Below are positions 1-11,060 of a stretch of DNA of 64,000 nt, in pieces; positions within the stretch are counted from its first letter, which is position 1, and every line of letters starts with the position of its first letter. The notes below the pieces were generated by a model. It was not told the DNA's origin. It made no database searches and saw nothing but the letters and a program-made list of their open reading frames with translations. Both the position numbers and the translations under genes were made by a program. The stretch lies in the NCBI GenBank assembly GCA_037013495.1, contig CM072805.1, positions 17,766,601 to 17,830,600 on the forward strand, read 5' to 3'. This DNA is from Hippophae tibetana. Taxonomy: Eukaryota; Streptophyta; Magnoliopsida; Rosales; Elaeagnaceae.

Positions 1-700
1 CATGCTCCAAATACACTATGTTGTTGGCCAAGGCCAATAAATGGAAGGGAAAGGATATCAACAAGAAGCAGAAACTATCCAAGGCCAAAGACAAGTTGAA
101 TGATAACACAATATTTTTTTAGGAGCTTAGGAAGGTCCAGAGGAAGGTTAAGGTTGAGGTAGAAACCTATTGGTGCAAGCTATTTGATACCAAAGAGAGA
201 GATGCCCTATATCAAGGGAAGGCAAATCAAGAGCTTGACATGATGGTCAAATAGCTCTTCTCGAGTGTCGAGATAAGGTATGGCCTAGCCATGGACTCCT
301 ACAAGGATGAGGCCAAGAAGAAAGGCCTAGAGAAATAATATTATCAAATCCAAAATATTCTAGTCACCGTCTAATATTCATCCACTGAAACCCAAGACGA
401 GGGTAAGGAATAGGGCTTAGAGTCTAGTGCAAGTTATGATGGGACCATAAAGGGAAATGAAGAGGGTGGAATTGAGGACCTCTCATATTAGCACTAAATC
501 AAGCCTCTTAATTAAGTAGTTTCATGGTTCTACATTCCAAACCCATCTTCTTGGCCTCTTCAACATACTGGGGACCATATTTGTTTTAATATTTGATGCC
601 ACTCCTAATTGTGTGGTTACGAGTTCACACTCGTAACACTTTATTATTATTCATGAGAAAAAAATGATTTTGAGAACAACTCATATTGTGTGCATGATTA
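1..700 (+). pseudogene. Accessory coiled-coil gene, C-terminal part, copy 1 (5' cut by window edge)
   Basis: This stretch matches, with many substitutions, the C-terminal halves of two better copies at about 21420-22040 and 54180-54860. The reading is rich in Lys and Glu with the spacing of a coiled coil (for example around KKQKLSKAKDKLND near 70-105), then an acidic tail ending near 490. Stop codons interrupt it (for example the TAG near 252), so it is not a working gene. The 3' flank at 595-690 also matches the other copies (the GCCACTCCTA motif, then a short A/T-rich tail). It lies on the strand opposite to the Tat-lineage pol at 2.06-5.8 kb, which suggests an antisense accessory ORF of that element. 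The family and strand arrangement are seen; the link to that element is inference. Confidence 0.6.
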
Positions 701-779
701 TGTATATTTATAGCATTTATAATATTTATTTATATTGTTGACTCACACCTCTCTACTTTTAAGAACATATGTCATTAAA

Positions 780-1260
780 TTTGTCCCACTATCATTCCCT
801 ATAAAATAGGGTTAGGGATACAGTGAAATTTATACATCCTTTTTTTAAGTAGATGAAAAACATTTCTCCACCTTTCCTACATGAACCTTATAGATTCTGA
901 CTTGGTAAATAGGCATTCAGCTCGAGCTTTAAAATTAGAAAATGGTAGGCTCAAGAATGAAGCAGAAAAATTGAAAATTGAGCTGTCCAAACTCATTGAT
1001 AAGCTTTCCCTTGATTAAGAAATGAAGTGTGAGCTCACCTCGTGTAATGAGTAACTATCCCAAACTCGAGCTTGAGAGAGAATAACCATGACAAAAATGG
1101 TTGCTCGAATTGACAAAGAGTTCCATTGTGGTCTTCCTCAAAGTGATGAGTGTTGCTCAGGAATAGGAACATTCCGTACTCCACTCGACCTTAGCCCTTA
1201 CCAAAATGGGGGTCAATATCTACAAGAAAGTTATCAAAATTTAGGCTAAGTTGTTTCCCT
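780..1260 (+). pseudogene. Second small coiled-coil ORF with its own TATA-like promoter, copy 1
   Basis: A TATA-like box (TATAAAAT, 800-807) is followed about 80 bp later by an ATG near 881. The reading has a Lys/Glu/Leu-rich coiled coil (LKLENGRLKNEAEKLKIEL). The same block (TATA box, then an ORF beginning MDSD and LKLENVRFKNE) recurs at 22155-22440, so it is a conserved part of the accessory region. Here it is broken by stops, the first about 45 codons in. The reading resumes to about 1245, with short blocks such as ARIDKEF. I do not recognise a function. Confidence 0.5.
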
Positions 1261-1447
1261 TAATGAAGGAGATAAATAACCTAGACATTAGTCATGTGTC
1301 CAAATGTCTACATAAATTTTTATTTTTTGGGAGGTCGAGCTCTCCGTTAGTAAATTTTGAAAGTTTTGTAAGCTCGAACAATAAAATTCAATTTTTAATA
1401 TAATGAACTTATGATGCTTGATTAATGTGCTTTATTTTATGTAGGAT

Positions 1448-2020
1448 GAGCACTCTACCTAGTTTTTTGATCGAAGTGATCAACTTGTAACATGTAATAT
1501 TGAGAGATAGTCGTTGACCTGGTTTGTGACTACTATGATCAACTCTCTCTTCGAGTGTTAAAGTGTTCTACATAGTTCTTGACTGATGTGATGAACTCTC
1601 TCTTTGAGTGTCATAGCGCTCTACTTGGTTCTTAACCATGGTGATCAACTGATGCATGTAATATTGAGGGAGAGCATTCTACTTGGTCTATGACCAAGGT
1701 GATTAACTATCTCTTTGAGTGATAAAGAACTTTATCTGGTTCTTGACCAAGGTGATCAACTCATGACATGTAATATTGAGGGAGAACGTTCTACCTGGTA
1801 TATGATTGAGGTGATCAACTCCCTCTTTGAGTGTAAGAGCACTTTACCTATTTCTTAACTAAGGTGATCAACTCATGACATGTCATATTAAGGTAGAGCA
1901 TTCTACCTGGTTTGTGATCGAGGTGATCAACTCTCTCTTTGAGTTTCAGAGCACTCTACCTGGTTCTTTACCTAGGTGATCAACCCCTGACATATAATAT
2001 TGGAAGATAGTCATTTCTTG
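1448..2020. repeat. Tandem array, 112-bp period made of two related half-units
   Basis: The marker CATGTAATATTGAG-like sequence starts at 1491, 1655, 1767, 1879 and 1991. The last four steps are exactly 112 bp, and the first is 164 bp (one and a half units). Each unit holds two ~56-bp halves, each carrying a GTGATCAACTC core preceded by TACCTGGTTCTTGACC-like sequence. The array lies just beyond the integrase end of the minus-strand Tat-lineage pol, where tandem arrays are known in that lineage. Confidence 0.9.
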
Positions 2021-2032
2021 GAAATAGTCACC

Positions 2033-2054
2033 TTATATATATATATATATATAT
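2033..2054. repeat. (TA)n microsatellite
   Basis: An uninterrupted TA run separates the 112-bp array from the end of the integrase remnant. Confidence 0.95.
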
Positions 2055-2064
2055 AGGGGTGATA

Positions 2065-3060
2065 CATGAGGATGATGATAAATCAAAGTTCATTAGAAGT
2101 AATACTTTTTCAAGTGCCAAGCATTCCAACTTACGATATCCTCAATTCCCTCATAACATCTCAATAAGTGGGACCCTTATGGAATCATCTCAACTATTTG
2201 GTATAGGCCTTCCCAATTTTCACCTAGCTTTCCTACCGTTCATTCTTTCTTGTTGGGGAAGACCCATTTGAGAACCCAAGAACATATAGCAAAAGTTTTG
2301 AAAGATATGACCTTGTTGTAATAATCTATTACTCTCGTTTTTCGCTTGACTATCCTTCACAAGGCTTCATCCTCTTTTTCTTTTGTGAGGGACAATTCAA
2401 ATGATTTAACTGTGGTGTTCTAGTCCTCAGTTAGGGATGATATCACAATGGACACTATGATCTCAATTGGAATCACAACCTCAATTCCATACACTAGAGA
2501 GAAAAGTGTCTCATTAGTACTCCCTCGAGAACTAGTCTTGATTTTCCATAATGCACCAGGTAGCTCCCCAACCCATCTTTTTTTAGTGTCATCCAACATT
2601 TAATTTAGTAAGGTGATTATCAACTTGTTAGAAGATTCTACCTAACCATTGGCTTGTGCATAGTATGGCGTTGAATGGCACATCTTGATGGAAAAATATT
2701 TTATGTTATAGCTAGTAAATTGTCTTCCATAATTGGTAACAAACTTCTTAGGCAGGCTATAATGACAAATTATAGATTTCTGGATGAACTGAATGACTTC
2801 CTCTTCCCGTATCCTTCCTATAGGTTCTTCCTCAATGCACTTGGAAAAATAATCTATGGTGGAAAAAAATATTATTTTGGCAATTTGCTTAGGGTAAAGG
2901 TCCTACTATATCAAGCCATGACTTATAGAATTTCCATAGGATACCTACCCATGTCATAGTGGTTGGTGGTGCGTGTGAAAATGGGGTGAATCATTAACAT
3001 TTATCACATTCCTTGGTGTACCTTGTGCAATCTGCTAGTATAGTGGACCATTAGTTTTGG
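2065..3060 (-). pseudogene. Integrase region of Tat-lineage Ty3/gypsy pol, degenerate
   Basis: The minus strand reads an integrase core with frameshifts and stops. A DIVGPLP-like block sits near 2910, STPYYAQANG near 2655, then WVGELPGALW near 2570 and VYGIEVVIPIEI near 2470. The C-terminal chromodomain-less tail ends with GKLGENWEGLY (near 2210) and WNAWHLKKYY (near 2080). This order and wording is typical of Tat-lineage integrases. The catalytic triad cannot be read in one frame, so it is a dead remnant. Confidence 0.8.
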
Positions 3061-3289
3061 TACTTCATAATTTTTTGGGATAGCTTCCTTCCACCTGAAT
3101 AGGAGCTACACTCTCACTCGTGGGCTTCAAACAAAATTTAGTCGGACCCCTCGATGTCAATGGATAAGAGACTAGGTCTGAATGCAGTCCCTTTGTTTAA
3201 TTTATCATTCTCATTCATGTATCAACCTATCTTTGCCTTAATTTCCTTGGCAAGCTTTTGTTTCTAGAGTTGGTCCCCCCTTTTTAGGA

Positions 3290-3800
3290 AGTCAAAGATT
3301 GGGGTGAACCATAGGCTTATGGAAGCATCTACACTTCTGACTATTTTTTTTAGCCTCTTCCAAATAGGCTTCTAGCAGTATTGTCACTAACACCACTTGA
3401 GTGCGGTTAGCCTTACATACAGAGGCTAGTATGACTAAATCGTAGGTATGATCATTCTCATTCCTAACTATTTGCTTGATCTCAAATTTTACAAATTTCA
3501 AGCACTTTTTTCTTAGCCTCAAACGTGCCCAAATACTAGTTGACCAATAGTCATGGATCACTATGCAAGGTGATGTTATCCGTTCATAGCTTCTTTGCTA
3601 TCAAGGCTCTGAATATACTTTCCTCATACTCTATGACGTTATTACTTGCCTAGAAGTCCAACCTGACAATATATCAAAATAGTTTTCATTATGATTAACA
3701 GCGACCACCCCTAGCTTGGTGCCATTGAAGTTGTGCACACTATCAATGAATACCTTCCAAGTCAGTCTCTCTCTTTGAACCATGCCATATACCACTTTGT
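3290..3800 (-). pseudogene. Second (archaeal-type) RNase H of Tat-lineage pol, degenerate
   Basis: The minus-strand reading runs from KVFIDSVHNFNGTKLGVV (near 3760-3700) to FEIKQIVRNENDH (near 3450), followed by a broken ADALATLAS-like ending near 3430. The first block corresponds to the Asp-containing start of an RNase H, and the last to its final Asp region. An extra RNase H between the retroviral-type RNase H and integrase is a known hallmark of the Tat group. Part of it falls in an 89-codon open stretch (3292-3561), but the domain is not continuous. Confidence 0.65.
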
Positions 3801-4079
3801 GTGAGCCAAAGTAATGTTTGAGCTTCTATTATGTCATTTTTAGGACAAAGGGCAACTTATCTATCATTGAGCACCTACTTTGGGTATGGGTCAGGATTTG
3901 GCTGATGTAGTAGACATGGTGTTGGACCTTGTTTCTTTCAGCTAGGAGTATGGCACTAAAATTTTGATGGACCATAGCCAAATACAAATAAAGAGTTTTC
4001 CCTAGGGCTAACTATGATAGGATTTTTGCTCAAATATTGTTTAATTCCTTGAAAGGATTTGTCGTAATCCTCATTCCAA

Positions 4080-4960
4080 GAAACTGATGTGTTTTTCCTC
4101 TACATTTTGAAGAATGGAAAACACTTGTTTGTGCACTTAGAAATGAATATATTTAGTGCCACTATTTTTTCGTTCAATTACTGAATCTCCTTTAGATTGT
4201 TAGGAGGCCTCATGTTGACTAGGGCTTGTATCTTGTCTAGGTTGGCCTCTATCCCTAGGCAGATCTAAGATACCCCAAGAATTTCCTAAAGTTACACCAA
4301 AAACACATTTGTTAGGGTTAAGTCTTATCACATACCTTTGGATTACGGAGAATATTTTCTCCAAGTCCTTGATGTGGTTTTTGGATTGTGCTAACTTTAC
4401 CACCATATCGTCAACATGTGCCTAAAGATTTCTTCCCAACTGTTCTACAAATATCTTATTGATGAGACATTCATAGGTGGCCTCTACATTCTTCAATCCA
4501 AATCGCATTCTGGTGTAGAATAAAGTCCCTTTCCTCAATGATGAATGATTTTTTCTCCTCTTCATCTGGGTGCATTTTGATTAAATGATAACCAAAATAT
4601 GCCTCTAAGAAACTCATCAAGCCAAAATTGGTAGTGACATCAACAAGCTATTCAATACTTGGGAGGGGGAAACAATTTTTTAGACATGCATCATTTATTA
4701 CTGTAAAGGCTACACACAAACGTCGTGATCCGTAAGCCTTTTTCACTAGTACCACATTTGACAACTAAGAAGGCTAGTTCACCTCTCTAATAATCTCCAT
4801 ATTTTAAGGTTAGTGACTTGATTTTTAATCACCTTACTCTTTTCTCTAGGAAATTTCCTCTTCCTTTGCTTGATAGGTCTAGCTTTTGGGTATATATTCA
4901 ACCAGTGGGTTATGATCTTAGGGTCAATTCTAGGCATGTCTATAGGCCTCTATATAAATA
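4080..4960 (-). pseudogene. Reverse transcriptase of Tat-lineage Ty3/gypsy pol, degenerate
   Basis: Reading the minus strand from right to left: a DPKIITHWLNI block and KARPIKQRKRKF (near 4900), WLSNVVLVKKA-like sequence (near 4760), a YHLIKMHPDEEEK block (near 4580), a VDDMVVKLAQSKNHI motif holding the catalytic DD (near 4400), and the thumb motif LNPNKCVFGV (near 4310). These are the expected RT blocks in order. Several frameshifts and stops interrupt them. The 68-codon open stretch at 4200-4406 covers the DD and thumb part. Confidence 0.85.
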
Positions 4961-5222
4961 TGTTAGAATTTTTCTTTAAGAAATGAGATAGTTTTTCCCT
5001 CACTTCTATTGTAGATTCCATGCTCATCTTTAGTGAGTGGTCCTCCTCCTTATCCTTAATTGATAATTCATTTGAGTTGATAAACTTTGATAGATATACA
5101 CCTCCTAGACTTTTTTGAAAAGACCCATACTAGGGTTGTTACTTAGGAGTAGCCCCTTTCATAGTGGCATTATAAAAAATTCTAACCTTTTCCTTGTCTC
5201 CCCTTATTTCCTTTATGCCCTC

Positions 5223-5774
5223 TTAAGTCTGGTATTTGATTACTTGGTGGAAGTTGGATGGAACCACTTTCATCTTGTGTATCCATGGTTTTCTCAGGAT
5301 GGCATTATAGTATGTTGGGACAGAAATTACCATGAAATTAATCATCACTATATATCCATACGTCATGATTGGTAACACCACAATTCTGAGTGCATAGATG
5401 GTGCTATTGTTAAATCCCACTAAGGGTAGCTCTCTCCTTACTATGTCGCATTCCTTTATGCCTAGGGCCCTTTTTGTTGATAGAAAAAGAAGGTCAAAGA
5501 AGCTCTTAGTGTCAATCATGATCCGGTAAACATCGCATGATCTTATCCTCAAGGTAATTACCAAGGGCTCTTCTTGGAGAGATGTGGTCTTGTCCCTCCA
5601 AGTGAAGATGATTTCAGCAGAAGACCACACCTTTTCAAAATTGTAAACTTGTGATGAACCGTGTAAGTCTCTAGCGTACCTTTGAAGTGAGTAATTGGAG
5701 GTCCCATTAAGCACGAGCCCTCCATATATGGTTGCCCACCATACATATTTAAAGCTAGAAGTCGACCACACCAT
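5223..5774 (-). pseudogene. Retropepsin (protease) region of Tat-lineage element
   Basis: A 183-codon open reading on the minus strand. Around residue 77 it contains VITLRI, followed by YRIMIDTKSFFDLLF, which occupies the place of the DTGSS active site. The glycine after the Thr is replaced, so the protease is inactive. Further on, LVGFNNSTIYALRIVVLP and YNAILRKPWIHKMKVVPSNFH match the flap and C-terminal blocks of plant gypsy proteases. It lies directly upstream of the RT at 4960, as expected for a gag-PR-RT order on the minus strand. I could not find the gag to its right (5775-5940). Confidence 0.8.
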
Positions 5775-5800
5775 GGCTCAATTTAGAGGTCGGCCTTCCA

Positions 5801-6343
5801 GCTCTAAAGGTCATATGCGTAGGTAGACCTATACTGCTGGTGTTATTGTGGGCGTAGGTATAGGCAGGTCTTCTTGGGATGACTCGTCTGATAGCACGAA
5901 CAGTCAGTTGAATCAGACTTCAAGTCAATCCATATGTCCAAATATATATATATATAGTATGGACAATCACTACATGCATAAAATGAAATGATATGTTGGA
6001 TTGTGTGTTAAATGGTGAGGGTAAGATGTTAAAATAACTATGAAATCACTTATTAATATAAATTAATTATATTGTGATAAATAGATTAATTTATACATAT
6101 TAGATTGTGATAAAGGTAAACAACTTTTTTTATTCAATTGACTAATGTGGGCTAATTAATTTCATGCATTCAAGTTATTGATTAATATCCCAATGAGATT
6201 GTCTAGCTTGGATTTGGAGCAACGGTGGACATGGTTGTTATCAACCGTCGAGATATTCGAAGTTAACATTAGAGGAGCTGTGAATACTTGATGGATTGAC
6301 CTACATACGGTAACTTTTGTTGGTTATTGACATATTCTACAAA
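5801..6343. other. Non-coding stretch, no gene seen
   Basis: A short (TA)n run lies near 5942-5957. The rest is AT-rich unique-looking sequence with no readable protein similarity on either strand. Confidence 0.5.
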
Positions 6344-6497
6344 CCGATCTCATCTTAACACAATTTGAAAAGAAAAAAATCAAAACCTTAGACTCCGATC
6401 TCATCTTAACACAATTTGAAAAGAAAAAAAAATCAAAACCTTAGACTCCGATCTCATCTTAACACAATTTGAAAAAAAAAATCAAAACCTTAGACTC
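6344..6497. repeat. Three tandem copies of a 51-53 bp unit
   Basis: The unit begins CCGATCTCATCTTAACACAA at 6344, 6395 and 6448 and ends in a poly-A run and CAAAACCTTAGACT. The copies are nearly identical apart from A-run length, so the expansion is recent. Confidence 0.95.
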
Positions 6498-6605
6498 TTG
6501 CTGCTGCTTTACATTTTGGTCGTGTGTATATATATATTTCTTAAATTACTTTTCTCCAACATATTGTAGGTATGTGATATGAAACTATAGAAGTGGTTGT
6601 ATCAT

Positions 6606-6740
6606 AGGTATGTGATATTAATAAATCAATTGTGAGGCTTTATAGGAGTGGTTGTATCATAGGTATGTGATATTAATAAATCAATTGTGAGGCTTTTATA
6701 GGAGTGGTTGTATCATAGGTATGTGATATTAATAAATCAA
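6606..6740. repeat. Tandem copies of a 55-56 bp unit
   Basis: AGGTATGTGATATTAATAAA starts at 6606, 6661 and 6717, with a diverged extra start at 6568. The units are almost identical and lie only about 110 bp from the 51-53 bp array. Confidence 0.95.
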
Positions 6741-7359
6741 CTTAAATTTTACTGCAAGGTTTTGGGGAAAATGGTAATTGGGAAATATCTAACTGATTAA
6801 TACGCGGAACATAAATATGTATAAAAATAATATTATATATATATATAATAGTCAAATTACCAAGTAGGTGTGGTAGATTTGATTAGTGGTAGTTAACTTT
6901 GAAAAATAAAAAAAATATAGTCAACACAGTGATGTATATCTTTTGTTATTTAAATTTAAAATAAATATTAATTAAATAATATATATTTATTGAATATCAT
7001 TAATATTATAAATAATTATATTTTAATTCAATATTTAAATATTATAAATTTAAATATTAATTAATCGATATTAGTTATTTACGACTATATCATACGTCAA
7101 AATCTTTAAATATGTATTGATAATAATAAAAAATACGCATAAAATATTAAGCTCACCACACTTTCTCTCCAACTCTCTATGATCTTTGTTTTTTTCCTCG
7201 GAAATTGACTTAAACATTGAAGCGGATACAACTTCAATTGGTGCTTCCATTCTGACATGATTTTCTAGTGATTTACATGTCTACATGTCAAGAAAACGTG
7301 ACCAAATAGAAATAGACTACATTATCTCGTGCATTCTATGGGAAAGATTGTGTTGTCCT
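6741..7359. other. AT-rich non-coding stretch
   Basis: I see no gene. The stretch includes a (TA)n tract near 6834-6847 and long A/T-only runs. Confidence 0.5.
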
Positions 7360-9720
7360 ATCGATTAAGCCTATAAAAACTCGAGAACATTCATAGTGTT
7401 CCTCATTCATTTATCTCCCAACAACACATTTGATTTGTTGAATCTCTAGAATGAGCACCCAAGAAAGTTCTCAAAACTCTCATATGTTCCTATTGAATGA
7501 AAAGTAAGTGTACATCTAGGTGAGTGACCAATCGCCACCAAGAAAGACTAAGAGAAACAAGAAGGGAACTAAGCACAAGAAACCAATCATGGATCAAAGG
7601 TTAGGAAAGTTGGTGCTCATGATGCGGCAATTGATGTAGCTCCAGGTGAACTCACACAGGCACCCTAGTGCCTCATTGAGTCACTTACAACCTTTAAGAC
7701 TACCAAGGTATGGTGCCATAGAAGGACAATATCAATTGCCCAGCACCAATGAAAACTCAGAAAGCTCAATCCATAACATTTTGAGTCCCCTTATTTAGGA
7801 TCCATAAGATCGAGGTGCACACAACGGGAATGGTGATGATGCCACACCCTAAACACACTTAGCCTCGAATGGTCAAGCTGGTAGAAGCCAACTAGATTTA
7901 AAGCACTTGCACACCGAACATGAAAACTTGAGGAACCAACTTAAGGCTAAGTAACGTGCCTATTTTGGCAAGAAAAACTTCTCCAACAATGCCTCCTACT
8001 TTGGCCATAATAAACATGTAGCATCTGGAGTAGGCGATCATCCTGTTCCTACTCTATCAGTGGGAGATTCGGAGCATTGGCTCCATAAGATGGAGCAAAG
8101 ACTTAATGGGGAGAAATGGATCTAGATGATGCTAATTCCACTCAAACTCACTTCACCTCAAAGGTATTATCTACTCCATTGGAGGTAAATTCAAGAAACC
8201 TTCCATTACAACTTATAATAGGTCCTCTAACCTGCTAGACCACCTTGACCTATGTAAAGACTGGGTGATTCTCTATACACACAATGACACTATCAACTAT
8301 ATAGCATTCACCATGAAACTAGCAGGCAAGGCCATAGTTTGGTATATGACCCTAAATCAAAGAATAGAGTTTTCAAGGCAGTTCCTAACTAACTTCTCAA
8401 CAAAAAGAAGACTACCAAAGACCTCAACACATTTGATGGGGTTTACTCAAAAAGAAAATAAGTCACTAAGAGATTACTTTGACTACTTTAGTAATGAAAA
8501 GATTCAGCTAAAAGAATGTTCAGACTCATTACCAATCAATGTATTCCAGTATAGTCTTCGCATAGACCGTTAGGGGATAAACTAGTAGAAAATATTCTTA
8601 AGTTTTCTTACAAAGAGATGATCTGAATAGCGGCTACAACGATCAATGTCAAAGACATAGCCATTCACCATAGAAGTAGGACAAAGAATCACCCTTAGAA
8701 GTAGAAGACAGAGGAAGAGCCCAAGAACTTCTATGGAAATGTTTTTTGAAATAGGGCTAGATAGGAAAAAGACCCTAAAAAGACTGTAATCTCACAGCTT
8801 AAGAATAATTTCAAAAAACAATTCCTTTGAATAGTATCCCAGAAAAATTACTTATGTAGGTCCAATACCTAGAAAGTTAAGAGGTTCTCCATTTAGTAGG
8901 AACTAGAATTTATACTTTAAGTTCCCCTTGGGACATTGACCATAAAGTAGATGACTACCAGAAGCTCTATGGGGAAATTGAGCACTGGAATAAAAAAGGT
9001 TAACTTAAATATTTGTGTTAACTAAGCATGACACATCCCCAATAGCCCCTGGAAACCAATTAGAGAAGAGTAGGCCTTCAACCTTGAATGAAGCCTACAA
9101 TACCTTGAAAGGCTTGACATGTGGCCACACTAACCAAGCTAAGAAGGTACGTACTAGAGGATTGGCCGCTAGAAATAGTTATTCCACATTATTCAGAACC
9201 AAGGAAAGGGTTAAAAGCCTAAGATGGTTGGAAAAGACTTGGTCTTCGTTAAGAAGGAAACAACACAACTAGTGCTTCCAACTATGATGCTTTGGTCATA
9301 ACCTTAAAGATTTCCAACACATAATTTACCTGGTGTGGGTAGATACTGGAAGCTCAGAGGACATCTTGTTTGAGAATGCTTGGAAGAAAATTAAGCTACA
9401 AAATCCCCTCAAGCTAACGAACATTCCTTTGTATGACTTCATCAAAAAATCTCTCAATCGTTGAGCTCCTAGTCATAATTGGGGAGGGTCATGCTACTAA
9501 GACCATTATGATTAACTTTCTAGTAGTTTCCTTCCCATCAACTTGCAATGACATCTTAGGATAGCCATTCCTATATGCTAATAGGGTATTATCTTCCACG
9601 TAAAACCTCATACTAAAGTGTCTAACAGAAAGGAGAATTGGGATTTTCCTAGGAGAGCAAAGGTAGCATAAGTCTACAAAAACACTGGGATTCATGAGGG
9701 GGAAAATGTAAGTTTAGCTA
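7360..9720 (+). mobile_element. Ty3/gypsy gag-protease remnant
   Basis: A TATAAAA box near 7371 precedes an ATG at 7452. The gag reading is broken many times, but its capsid core is clear at 8265-8573: GKAIVWYMTLNQRIEFSRQF, NESLRDYF-like text and a hydrophobic end. A protease follows at about 9290-9700. Its VDTGSSED-like site is shifted by a frameshift near 9340 (GATACTGGAAGCTCAGAGGA codes an Asp-Thr-Gly-Ser-Ser-Glu string), with MINFLVVSFPSTCNDILG near 9510-9560. No RT follows, so pol has been lost. The style matches Tat-like elements, but the strand is opposite to the pol at 2-5.8 kb. Confidence 0.7.
8265..8573 (+). pseudogene. Gag capsid core of gypsy element
   Basis: This 102-codon open stretch matches the Retrotrans_gag type of capsid domain. 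It has a conserved Trp in the A-x-x-W-Y block (KAIVWYMTL), then FSRQFLTNFSTKRR, a loop and KSLRDYFDYFSNE. It is flanked by in-frame stops that cut it from the N-terminal gag (from 7452) and from the nucleocapsid part. Confidence 0.7.
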
Positions 9721-10199
9721 GTTGAAAGAGGTTGGGTTTGGGCCCATTTATTTTTGCTTTATACTTCTAATCTACTTTTTGATCAAAAGTATTAGGTGAG
9801 GTCTTACATGACTAATTCAACACCAGCACCAAAAATTAAAAAATTGAGAATAAATAAACAATTTAGGCAGGTTGACATTCATGTAATCATCTATAACTTA
9901 GCTCACTAACCACTCATCATAACCTTGGCATATAGAAATGCCATAACACCATAATCAAAACCATCTACACATCCATAGAAACCCTAGCTTCGCACAAAGG
10001 CATGATTTTCCCTATGTGCTACTATGGCTTAGAAGTGAGTACACTCCTCCCTTGAAGTTATTAACCACATCTAGCCAAAGCTAGGAACGATATTTGTCCT
10101 ACATTGGACTAGGAAGGCTACTTATTTTGCAAAATTATATAGCGACCATAACCCTACGGGGACTTGGCTTATGACATCATCCAACCATCGCCTTCATAG
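9721..10199. other. Stretch without recognisable gene
   Basis: It lies between the protease remnant and the ~100-bp tandem array. I see no protein similarity on either strand. Confidence 0.4.
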
Positions 10200-11060
10200 A
10201 CAAAGTTCTATGCTAGAAAGAAAATGGGCCTAGAACCCATTCTACACCCATAATGACCTTAATCTAGGATCCATTCTAGCTCACTTGGCTCACCCCAATA
10301 GGTCACATATTGTGAGAAAATGGAAGTGGGATAAAACCTATCAAACACCCACAGAGACTTTGATCCAGGATCAAGGTAGTATCCTACTTAGCATTAAACC
10401 ATTGTCTCAATGGATCACTTCCTATGCAAAAACTTAAGCGGGATTAACATCTCTCCAACATCCACAGTGACTATGATCCATGATCAAAATAGTGCAAACT
10501 AGTGTCTCAATGGATCACTTCATGTGTGAAAATAGAAATGGGATCAATACCCTTGTAATACCCATAGCAACTATGACCCTAAACCAAGATAGTTTCTTCC
10601 ATCACTTCAATGGATCACTTCATGTACAGAAAAAAAACATGTGCTAAACACGCTTTCAATGCCCACGATAATGGGGATCTAGGATCAAGGTAATGGCTCT
10701 ACCAAACGTTTTCTTAATGGACTAATTAATGTGTGATAAAAAAAAGTGGGATAAAAACAACTTCAACACTATAAAAACTATGGTCCAGAGTCATAGCAAC
10801 CTAGAATCATGAAACAAATGTCTTAATGGACTAAGTCTGATATGGAAAACGAAGTTGGTGCTCAACCCCTTTGGAACCCACATTGATTGCGACCCGAGAT
10901 CACAACATTGGTCAACTTGGAATCAGGACACCAATCTCTCAATAGACCAAGTCTTGTACAAAAAATGGAACTGGGAAAAAATCCCTCTAACATCCATAAT
11001 GATGAAGGTTTAGGATCCAAACATTGAGGCTAAGAAAGTTACATTAAGGAATAAAGCGAT
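10200..11060. repeat. Degenerate tandem array, period about 100-113 bp, about eight units
   Basis: The landmark (T)CTCAATGGATCACTT or a decayed form of it lies near 10303, 10406, 10506, 10606, 10715, 10825, 10940 and 11043. Exact 100-bp steps in the middle grow to 107-113 bp in later, more diverged units. Each unit also carries an AAAATGGAAGTGGGATAAA-like and a GATCCAGGATCAAGGTAGT-like block. It is unrelated in sequence to the 112-bp array at 1.4-2.0 kb. Confidence 0.85.

Larger units (their letters stand above)
2060..5800 (-). mobile_element. Tat-lineage Ty3/gypsy retrotransposon remnant (PR-RT-RH-aRH-INT)
   Basis: The domain order on the minus strand is protease, RT, RNase H, a second RNase H and integrase, all degenerate. 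Downstream on the same strand come a (TA)n run, the 112-bp tandem array and, in antisense, the coiled-coil accessory ORFs at 1-1260. Tandem arrays and extra, sometimes antisense, ORFs between pol and the 3' LTR are known for the Tat group, which supports the lineage call. The LTRs are not seen: the 3' one would lie left of position 1 and the 5' side ends near 5.8-5.9 kb in unrelated sequence. Confidence 0.75.

Noticed and set aside
1448..2020. CRISPR-like array
   Set aside because: The units are contiguous 112-bp tandem repeats without unique spacers, in a plant genome.
2675..2959. 94-codon plus-strand ORF
   Set aside because: It lies antisense over the integrase remnant, which accounts for this stretch on the minus strand; it has no similarity of its own.
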